DNA of 64,000 nt from contig NC_066273.1 of the NCBI RefSeq assembly GCF_905404315.1, positions 2,480,001 to 2,544,000 on the forward strand. Direction: 5' to 3'. The stretch comes from Leptidea sinapis (lineage: Eukaryota > Arthropoda > Insecta > Lepidoptera > Pieridae). The notes below the pieces were generated by a model. It was not told where the DNA came from, searched no databases, and worked only from the letters and a program-made list of their open reading frames with translations. The position numbers and the translations under genes are program-made. Shown here in pieces: positions 47,401-59,400 of the stretch. Position 1 is the first letter of the stretch; every line of letters starts with the position of its first letter.

Positions 47401-50400
47401 TTTTAGAAATGTTTTCTTGGTGATGTTGAAGAATGCTTTTCTGATTAGGTACAGGATTGAGTTGGCTTTCTTCACAGTAGCCACAATGTGTGCTTCCCAT
47501 TTGAGATCATTGCTTAAGATCACTCCTAGGTCTTTTTGTGTATCAACCGCTTTTAGTTGCTTATTGTCTAACCAATATGATACTCGGGGATTATTTTTTC
47601 CAATATGTAGAACAGTGGTTTTGTTGACATTCAGTGAAAGTAACCATTCCTTTGTCCAGTGTTCAATAGCTTTTAAATTTTGTTGTATATCACCCTGTTG
47701 ATGTATAGGGTTCCCAAAGAACTTGGTGTCATCCGCGAATAATGAAAATGGGAGACTTATAACATTTTGCAAGTCAGTTAAGAATAATGTGAATAATATT
47801 GGTCCCAGTACAGAGCCTTGTGGTACACCGCTGCGAACAGGACGATTACTTGACATTTCATTCCCAACCCTCACGCGAAATTTTCGATCATTTAGGAAGT
47901 CACTAATCCAGACTAGCAGTTTACCACGTATGCCAAGGTGTTCTAATTTATGAAGTAGCCGACTAATTGGAACTCTGTCAAACGCTTTCTCGTAATCCAG
48001 ATAGATAATATCAGTTGGTTGATGTTTGTCCCAATTTAATTTAATATCCACTGTCTAAGACAGCTGAGATCTATCCATAGAAATTTAAATCCATTTCTAT
48101 TGGACTGAAAGTTTCATACAACAAAAGTAAACATCTACAGACCTGCTTTCATGAGATGTTCAGACATGTATCGTCTGAAGTAGGTGAGGAGTTTCATCTT
48201 CTTGTCAAGATCTGTGGGATATTCTCGCATAGTCATGTACTGCTCTTGGCCCTGCCGGTTGATGTAGTGCACATTCCTGAAATACACAATTGTAGTCTAT
48301 TAACATTATAAACAATAATAAGTCAAACATTATTTTATCGTAATCAATAATAATACTACTTTCCACAAAGGGAAACAGTAAAATACCTTGGACTCCATTT
48401 AGACGCCTTACATGGAATAAGCACATCATAGAAAAGGGACAAGTCCAAAATAAAGTACCGCAGTTACTATTGGCTAATTCTAAGCTTGCAATTGATAATA
48501 AATTACTTATATATAAAACAATATAGAAGCCAGTGTGGATATACTATAACTGCAAGCACATCCAACTGACAATGTTATCCAAAGGCAGTAAAATATTATA
48601 TTAAGAAATATCAAGTGCACCGTGGTTTGTCACTAATGCTGAAATACACCAACATCTAGGCATAACCACAGTCAAGAATGAAATAAGGCTAGCCACAGAA
48701 AGATATAAAAGGAGACTGTCTTGCCACTGCAATCCTTTAGTTAACACCTCTTTTAGATGTTAGCTATAGAAAATGCTTGAATCGCTATGATGTGCAAACA
48801 CTTGACACCAGAGAGTAAGTAAGCAGGATGAGTAGATACTTCCACGGGGAAGCGCACTCTGCATGTGAGAAATGGGAACACATCTGGTTAAAGTCTAAGA
48901 GTGATTGCAGATACACAATAAAAAACTATACTACTTTGTTCACAATAAAATCTATGTTGTAATAACTGTAATTGAAAACCAGCACACTGTTACAACAAAC
49001 TCACTTCCCCGGATATCAAATCACATCAGTCTCTGAGTGGTCAAATGAGCGCGCTACAGCACACCAACAACCCAAGAATGTGAAGTAGCAAATATCATAG
49101 TAACTGCGGATAGACTAGATTGGGCCTTTCCTATGGAACATAGTAGTGAACGTACAACCTCCTGATGGGGCTATATAAAAAAGGTTACACTACTATTGGT
49201 TATGCAGATAACCTAGCAATACCGATAAATGGGAATGCTGACAATGTACTGTATATAGTAAGTAATGCGTTCAGCTTTTCAGATTGTAGAAGAATAGTGT
49301 GACAAGATTCAATTATTATTAAACCCGAAAAGGTCAGAACTTATCCTTTTCACCAACACAAGGAACTTGAAGAATGCCAGTCACCAAAATGATTTAATAC
49401 CAAACTCTCCCTAACAAATCAAGTAAAATATCTGGGTGTTTATCCTTGATAATAAATTGAATTGAGCGAGCCATATCGATGCTAAAATATTGAAGGCTTG
49501 TATTGCTTTATACCAGTGCAAAAAGCTAGTTGGTACAACATGGGCTCTTAGTCCAAAAATCGTACTTTGGCTGTACACATCAATCATCAGACCCTCTCTG
49601 ACTTCCGCATCAGTTGTATGGTGGCCCAGAACCGATCTGACGACGGTGAAAGACAAATTCTGGAGTCTGCAACGCTTATCGACTGTAGCAGGTACTGGAT
49701 GTATAAGAACCATCACCAATGCTCGAGTTCCTCTTAAACCTAAGACCTTTAGATCTGGTCATATAAGAAGAGGCAAAGGCCTTTGGAAGCCACGACTGTG
49801 GAAACAAGACAGAAACCACACACACTAAAGTTCTAGAGGGAATCCTGAATCATGTATTCGATCGAAGCCTCAATATTCTACTTTCTGCAGAAGGAAAAGA
49901 TAATTCTGGTATCAATGAAATCAGGATATACACAGACAGATCCAAAACCACATGACGTGGTACTGGAGCCGGTGTCTTCTCGCATGACGCACACAAATTC
50001 TCCAGTATCGCTCCCGGGTGCCTGTAGAAGTCTGAAAAGGTGGGCCTGGTGGCCAGCCTGGGCTGGTTGGAGTAAGAAGATTACCTGACGCGCACAATGG
50101 CCCACTAAAGTGCGCAAACAGCCCACTCATACTAACTAAACTGCAGTTGAAAATTGTTGTTTTCTTTTTAAATATTTATGTAATTTAATTTCACACCAAG
50201 GACGCCGTAGCTAGTAAAATTACTGGGCAAGTGAGACTTAACATCTTATGTCTTAGGCTACGAGTGCAATAAATGCAGCGCCCCGCTCAGAATTTTTGTT
50301 TCAATTGATCGAACACGGAATTTCGAAGTAATTCTGAAAAAACACTATTATCGGTTTTCTTTCATCAACAATAACTCACGAACTAAGCAACCGATTTTGA

Positions 50401-53400
50401 CCAGCTTGGTGACGATCGACGTGTTTTTTTTGGATATTAAGAGCTGATTAGTTTTTGGAATCGATTGCTAAAGCCGATAAACAGTTATTTCATAGTGTTT
50501 TTGGAATTTTTAAAGTCTACAGATCCGAATTGTATTCCAAATCTAAGTTTGGTCACATACTTTCGAATTGCGCCAACCGCGATGAAATCGATCGAGCCGT
50601 TCAAAGGTTACAAGAGATTTACATACAACCATACATACCCGCACACACACACAGACGTACGGACACCATCGCGGGAATAGTCAGGACTTGGGACCTTAAA
50701 ACGTAGAGATCTGATGAAAATCCAGACGTCTCGATTTTAAAAAAATGGGTTAAAACCAATATCTTCCGGAATTTTCGAAAATTTTCAATTTTCTTAGTGG
50801 GAAGTTAAAAAACACCAGTAAACAATATATATATTTTTTTTATGGAATAGGAGGACAAACGAGCGTATGGGTCACCTGGTGTTAAGTGATCACCGCCGCC
50901 CACATTCTCTTGCAACACCAGAGGAATCACAAGAGCGTTGCCGGCCTTTAAGGAAGGTGTAAGCGCTTTTTTTGAAGGTACCCATGTCGTATCGTCATGG
51001 AAACACCGCACAAGGAAGCTCATTCCACAGCTTTGTAGTACGTGGAAGAAAGCTCCTTGAAAACCGCACTATAAAAATGATTATATTATGGTACTTACAA
51101 GCCGTTCGCCAGCATGATGAGTTTGGTGGTATCGTTAAACATGACACCCACACTTTCGTCGCACAGCTGGTATCCAAACCCATACTTGTCGCTGTAGTCA
51201 ACCCATTTCCCCACCCAGACCAATGGCTGCGCTGCGGGGTCGCTCAGCTCATCAGTCAGACACTCTTGGCGACATTTCAGCTATAAAAGTAAAATAACAG
51301 TTAAAATAAATTCTGCTGAAAATTATTTAAAATGTAATGAGAATCACATTCATCCGTGATGTATTACATCAAGTTAAATGTAAACATTCATTTTTGGTTT
51401 TCCTTTTTCTTCATGTTAACAAATGTGTCGGAAGTTGCCTTTAACTAGAGCCCTTCGCTATATAAATGAACTCCACAACAAAGTGGACATTTTTGGGTGT
51501 ACGTGGAGTGAACTCGCATGGGTATTGTTATATTATATTGTACAAGCTGACCCAGCAAACGTTGTATTGCCGATATTAAAATCGCGATACAAAAGTAACT
51601 GTTGATCGTAGATGGGTGAAAATTTGAAGTTGTATGTATTTTGTAATGCTGACTCATAATCAAACAAAATTAAAAAAAAATAAAAAAAAAATTCGGACCA
51701 CCCTTAACATTTCGGGGGATGAAAAATAGATGTTGGCCGATTCTCAGACCTACCCAATATGCACTCAAAATTTCATGAGAATCGGTCAAGCCGTTTCGGA
51801 GGAGTACAAAGTTTAACACCATGACACGAGAATTTTATATATTAGATGTTATGGTAAATAGTTGTATGTTCAAGCATTTTGTATTTTCTGGTGTGATGTA
51901 TTTTTGCTAATGTAATGTTTGGTTTATTAATTATTGCTATTGTAGGATAAGTAGAGACCGGATTATACAATACAAAAAAAATGCCCAAAATATGCATGCA
52001 AATATGCACGATTATTCACAAAAAGGGCCAAAATATGCATACAATTAAACAGGAAAAAATAAAGTCATATTTTTTATTTTTATTTTATAAAGGCTTGTAC
52101 TGACAAAAGTATTTGTGAAAAAAACTATTACAAGTTATACCTACTTAGGTAACAATGAAATTTAAGCTTTACCTTTAAAAATATGTACTACTAAGTACTA
52201 TTCTAAATGTTCTGTACATAAATTGTGTCTACGATCGTTTAATAAATTTTTGTAAGCGGAAAAGGAGCGTTTTAAGTCTACAGAGGTAAACTGGACAGAA
52301 TTTAAATTTGAGTGCAACGTTTGGGCATACTATAAAAAGCATCGAACGATGAGCGAGATCGAGCGTAAATATGCATAATTTTATTTTTATAAAATATACA
52401 ACTACCGCTGAAAAGGTACTAAATATGCAAAAGCATATGCAATATGCATATGCTTTTGCATATTTCCAATAATTGCGCTCATCACCTTGAGATATAAGAT
52501 GTCAGATCTCATTTGCCCAGTAATTAAACTTGCTACGGCGCCCTTCAGACTGAAACACAATAATGTTTACACATTACTGCTTCACGGCAGAAAAAGGCGC
52601 CCTTGTGGTACCCATAATCTAGCCGGCATCCTGAACAAAAATCCTCTCACTGGTAAATGCCCTTATTCGATGAAAGTCGAATAAACGTACGTATACATTC
52701 AGAAATTCATTGGTACAGAGTGGAGACTGAACCGGCCGCAGCGCCCATTGAGAGACCACGAGCCGGCTAGCCCCAGATCTACGTCATTTTATAAAAGCTG
52801 AAAGTTTGTCAGCGCATACTCCCGACACAGGTAAGAATGATGGACCATTGTGGAGTTTGGGTTACAGTGGCTTTGGCAGGTGCGATTTTTCGGTATTACC
52901 TTCAGAATATTATTAAAAACCACGTTATTCATTGCCAGACAATATCGTGGCAACCCCTTGCCAGACCCTTAATGTTCATGAAATTATAATTTTACTTACG
53001 TCATAGTATAAAAGCTGATTTTTATATATAACACTTGATAGTTCCAACCCCTTGCCAGACGTGGATTTAGCAGGTAAACGGTACTAAAGGTGTGTAAAAT
53101 ACCGATCTTAATACTTACACTTACAATAATAAAGTGCGATTTTTCCGTATTACCTTCAGAATATTATTAAAAAACACGTTATTCATTGCCAGACACTTAA
53201 TATCGTGGCAACCCCTTGCCTTGGCAAGGCAAACTTTCAGCTTTTATAAAATAACGCATGTCTAATGTTCACGGGCTCTTGGACCAATCGCATTTATCAG
53301 CTTCGCCACGACAACACGACACGATTGCCAGCTGGCCGTATTTAAAACCGTAACCCTGACGATCCGTCTGGTCTAACATGTACAACAACTTATACAATAC

Positions 53401-56400
53401 ATGATGAGGTGTAGTTTTAGAGAAACTTTCTTTAAGGCAACTAAATAAAGTAACAAATCGCTTGCGGTACTCATGTTACTCGACTGGAGTATGGAGGTTA
53501 GAGGTAAGGAGAATCATTAATTGTGTATATAAAACAGTGTCCTTCAAAATGCATTAAATTAGGGCGGCGCCACAGTAGCATGAGGGCAAATCTTAAAAGA
53601 AGCGCCAAATATGTGGAATGAGCTTCCTTGTGCGGTGTTTCCGGGACGATACGACATGGGTACCGTCAAAAAAAGCGCGTACACCTTCCTTAAAGGCCGG
53701 CAACGCTCTTGTGATTCCTCTGGTGTTGCAAGAGAATGTGGGCTATGGTGATCACTAACAGCAGGTGACCTGTACGCTCGTTTGTCCTATTCCATAAAAA
53801 AAAATGATAATAATTTTTTTTAAGATTATAATATATTAATTCTAGAAGATTATATGTACTATTGTAAATAGTTGAAATTTTCAATAATTAACTACTCTAA
53901 TCAACAATGATATGAAAATTTTAACTTGGCATACTTCAGTTCATCTACAATTGCTACATTCATACCCTGGGCCGACACCAGTGCCACTGTGGTAGTTTTT
54001 TGACCTGTTATTTACAGCATACAGATGGACACTTTTTCAACTTTTCTCCCATATCACCATATAAAATGAGTAGTTAGGGTTACCATCTGTCGGGACGAAT
54101 TCGGACATGTCCGGACTTTGAGACTGTAATCCGCATTCTGTCCCGGTCTTATTTTAAATTAGTTGGAATACAGTAATACAACTTCATCTAATAAATTAAT
54201 CTTTACGAGAAACCAAATTGAAACGAGACCAATTTAAAAGTCTGGACTTTTATTAAATAAATGGTAACCCTAAGCGGAAGTATAAATTGAGATTACATTC
54301 CATCAGGCATGCCACCTCGGTACGATATTCGTATACAGTAATAATTTGTTAGGACGGTTATTCCTAGCATAATGTAGCATATATTACCTTGCTGCTATGT
54401 AACATAGCGGAGAGCTGGTCTCGCAGGGCATACAGGTTTTTCTTGTACGCGTTGGGATCGACAGGCCGCTCGGTGATGGTGGATGCTCTCTTCATTGGTG
54501 AGTCAACGATCATCACATGTTCTATGCGAACCAAATAAAATATTATTACTATTTATTTTATGACAATTAGGGTCGAGACAAGTAGATTGTTCAGCTGATG
54601 GTAATTGATACGCCCTGCGCATTACAAAGCCGATCAGGATTATTAAAAAACCCAAAAATTCTGAGCGGCACTACAACTGCGCTCATCACCTTGATATGTT
54701 AAGTCTCATTTGCCCAGTAATTTCACTAGCTACGGCGCCATTCAGACCGACACACTATCTATAATTACACATGACTGTTTTAAGCAATAAAGTAACAACA
54801 CAATTCAATTTCCTTTTAGGAAGTAGCAACTTTTTCGATTCGCTCAATTTGACACATAAGCTATCCAGTTTAGGTTGAAATATTACCTCATGGTATGAAT
54901 GAATGAACGAACTAAATCAGTTTACGATTCAATTTCTTGATTTGACATCAACCTAAAATGGATAGCTCTAATGACGTCGTGGTACGAAATAGCAAAGCAG
55001 TTAATTTTAGGTTGTCAATTGAATCGCAATAAGAGTTCATGGTAGGCCCGAAGGTGTCTAAGGTGATCCAAGTTACAAACAAAAAAAATTTCACAAAATT
55101 AGATACTTATGTATCACATCATTACCAATTTTAAAATGCCATTGTGCCTGAAAGATACTGATAAATTAATAATAAAGTCTAAAACAAAAAGTGACATACC
55201 ATTACTGTTAACTTCATTGAGTGGGCGTCTATGGAGCATGTCACCTTCAACCAGCTGATCCATTCTGGGGGCAGTGGTCAAACATGACAGTGGCAGCGCA
55301 GCCGGCATGATTCCGGAAGTGAAGAACTCATGCTGCAGAAGTTTGTCCACACATGGTCTTAGTGCTGGGTTTGATTGAAGTTGCATCACTATCATTGCTG
55401 CTGCTGGTTTCCGAAGTGTTGATGGGATTCTACACAAATATATGAATGTAATTAAAATAATTTGATATAATAACCTGATCTTTTTTCATAGTTTTTATTT
55501 TTTACATTTAATGGCATGAGTGGGTTGGATTGCTGTGTCCTCTAAGTGTAAATTCATAGGTATTATTTTTGCTTTTAAAGTTCTTTGAGAATCTGTCATA
55601 GGACAAAACGACTGAAAGGCAATTTATGTTCAACTCTGATATAATTTGAGTTGTTAGTATGTGTGCAGGAGCTATGGGAACAATGGTGAATAAACATATA
55701 GTTATGTATTATTATATTTCTTTTAACCATAAAAAAAAATTTAACAAAAAAGCAACCCCCTTCACTGCACTAAAAAGTATAAAAATAATTGCGTATTTTT
55801 ATACCATCTAATTAATTAATCTAATTATAGTTACAATTAATGTTATTTTTGGAATCGGTGTCCTTCTGCCGAAACCCGCTCTCGCCTCCTGACGACTCAA
55901 GCACATCTCACCTATAACTATGTATGTAGTAACAAACCTATCTTGGATGACACCAACTCCAAAAATTACAATAATCGTAACTAGAATAAGATTAATTAAT
56001 TAGATTGTATAAAAATACGCAATTATTTTTATACTTTTCAGTGCACATTAAATCTATTGTTTTGGAATAGTGTTTTTGGAGGCGGTTGTTTTTTTGTTAT
56101 TTTTTTTTTATTTTATGATTTTTAGTGAATTTGAAGTACACTTACTAACAATTTGTCTAAATATGTGTAAATATACTAAATTTTTCAATGCAGCAATGAA
56201 CGTAAGTACTTTGCAATTTGATTACAGACAGTGTTCCGTTACTTTGTCATGGATTCCGTAATCAGAACCTAACCAAACTCTCACCAAACTATCTTTGAAG
56301 TATAAAAATAAAAAAAGAATCATCGTAATCGGTTGGCGCGATATTGAGTTATTCGTAAATTTATCATCCACTTTGCTATACGTATGTATAGCAAAATTTA

Positions 56401-59400
56401 AGACTTATGGTTTTCTCATGGATTCCATTGTCAGATCTGGACCAAATTACAATGGGGCCACTTGGGAAGCACCAGCTTTCAAATAAAAAAAGAATTACCA
56501 AATCGGTTCACCCAGTCGAAAGTTTTACATAAAAATACAGACGAATTGAGAACCTCCTCCTTTTTTGAAGTCGGTTAAAAAGAAAGGTATTAAACAAATG
56601 TATCCTAACCTGCATTACATATGGATGTGAGACATGCACACTCAACAAAGAGTACCGAGACAGGCTTTACTACTGCCAAAGATCAATGGAATGAAGTATG
56701 ACGGGAACACATAGACTAGACAAAATTAGAAATGAAGACCTGAGACAAAAAACAAAAGTAACCGACATACTTAATAAAATAGATCAGAAGAAGTGGATCT
56801 CCACTCATGTGGCCACATGTTGAGAGATAGCCAGGAGAAATGGAGCAAAATTGTCACAAATTTGTATCCAAGAGGTTGCACACGGAGCCAGAGGAGACCT
56901 CAAACAAGATGGGAGGATGAACTCAAACTCACAGCTGGCCCAAACTGGAGAAGAGTCCCACGACAGACCCAATGAAAAAAAAAAATCTAGATTAGGTGTT
57001 TGCCAAGCTGCATACTGAGTAAAGAGACATATTCTAACTCAGAATATAAAGGGCTTAATAGAATAATTATATTTCTATCAGCAATGCAATGAATAATAAA
57101 TTATAACACAGCATTTAAACATAAGCATGTATCACTGCACAGTGCAAACTAAAGCACATCATTTAAGATAACATTTAACAGCCATATACATAAAAGCTGC
57201 GAACATAATTAAAACAAATACAACATTAGAATCTAATTATAATATGTCTATGTCATTTTGTTTAAAAGGTTTAATGGGAGTGAACACTCATGTCTTTTAT
57301 AACATTGAGAAATAATCTTAGTCACGAACAAGCAATCCATCACCACAACAGTGTAAGGTAACCTGTATTGTTGTTTGACGGTGTTATCGTTGATAACTGC
57401 TTGTATGTATCGGGCACCGAGTAAACTCCATGGGCCCGAACAGCAAAACTGAAGCGCAAGATCAATCCCGTAGCTATGTGGATTAAATCGTTTGTCAATG
57501 AACAAGACAATGATACAAACAAAATACATTTGAATTTACAGCATCTTTGATACTGAAAATATAAAATAACATTTATTTATTAAAATTATTTTTGGCATCA
57601 GTTAAATCCGTACCATTTTTGAAACAAACAGGTCTCATAGACAAAAGAAGCTGTCTTTTAAAATACATTCTACTATTGTCAATACAATATTACTCTCATA
57701 TATATTAACTCTGTATGATTGTCAATATCCCTCATGTTGAAATTTTGGAAACAGCTTCATTGGTCACAAATAATGATTACAGACCACTTGGAAATCTTCA
57801 TAATTGACAGATGCAAAAATATAGTGAAGATTTAAACTCTATTATTATAATAATTAAAAAGAATGATAGATACTAAATAATAATAATAAATAAATAGAAG
57901 TAAATGTTAGACAAATATTTACTATACCTATATTCACACTTCTTTATTCTCTTGTACGTATCTTGCAATGTGGATGTCTCAAACGGCGGCTTGCCAACAA
58001 GCAGTGTATACATTATGCAGCCCAAGCTCCAGATGTCTACTTCAAAGGAATGCCCTTTCTTTGTCAATATTTCAGGTGCTATGTAGTTAGGAGTGCCGCA
58101 CACAGTCTGCTTTCTCTCTCCTTAAACCACCAATGTATTTTTATATAAATACTATCCTATCTACATTTTTCACACTCTTTTTTTGTATCTATTAAATTTT
58201 AACCTTGTAATGTTTTTATTATTATATTTATAATTTTTATAATTAACCTGTGGTTAATAGTGCTGGTGGCACATTTAGTATTACCTTATAATGTACTTTA
58301 TTTAGTAAGATCGATTGTTTGACTGTTTGCTTACCCCAATAAATAACAATTAAAGTTATTATATTAATCAAATAGACACAATTATCAGGGATCCAAGGAT
58401 GGTAAAATGATCATATTATGATTGTGGCTAAGAATAGTCAATTTAAGAGTTGAAGTGTAAGATTATACATCAGATACTAACTTTTACTGGAAAAATCATT
58501 TAAATTGTATAATTGTAGTTGATAGAAAGACCATTAAAAACTTTAGGAAGTAATTAAATATGATGCAGTGTAAATATATTTTAGTAAGCAAAATATTTAG
58601 CGAAATTTGACAGCTGCTACATGGACGTTACACAATTACTGTTAGCCCTGTAAAGTTATAATACTGCTTTAAACTGCTACTGCGTTTAGTCATTCTATGG
58701 AACATACTACCTATTAATATGTTGAATAATTTAATTAATACATCTCAGTTGTAACAGCAGTGCAAGTAGTAATATAATTTAGCAGTGAAATCAAACTTTA
58801 TTATTTACTAAACCACATTACCTTCATATTCAATTCTCGCTGCCAATCCAAAGTCACCAATTTTAACATGGAGTTCGTCATCAAGAAACAGATTCCCAAG
58901 TTTCAAATCTCGGTGAATGATGCGTTTGTGGTGTAAATATTGAACACCAAGTAGAATCTGATGCATATAGAATCTTGTTTCTGGCTCAGATAAGGCTTTT
59001 CTACGTTTATGTAACTCCATCATTGACTAAATAGAAACATAACGAAATATAATATTTGTCAAATTTTATAATTGTTTTTTTTTTAAATTGTTACACCAGT
59101 TAATTTTTATTTAAAAAGTTACCAACACATTTTACATATATAAATTATACCTAGAAAGTTTATGAATTTATTCAAACAATTACTTACCCGTCTCTTACAA
59201 AGTTCTAATACAATGTAAATATTAAGTGAGTCTTCAAAAAAGCTATGAAAGCCAACAACATGTTTGTGCTTTAAGGATCTATGAATAGAAATTTCTTGGG
59301 CCGTTTTTTCCTTTTGAGTGGATTTCACAAGGAGTTTCTTTGATACAACTTTTCCAGCATAAACCTCGTTTGTTGTTATATCTTGCATTTCGTAACATCT

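Noticed and set aside
57248..57529. 93-aa open frame on - in polo intron 4
   Set aside because: It could be a cassette exon, but no Polo protein has such an insert, exon 4 to exon 5 joins in frame without it, and it matches no family I know.
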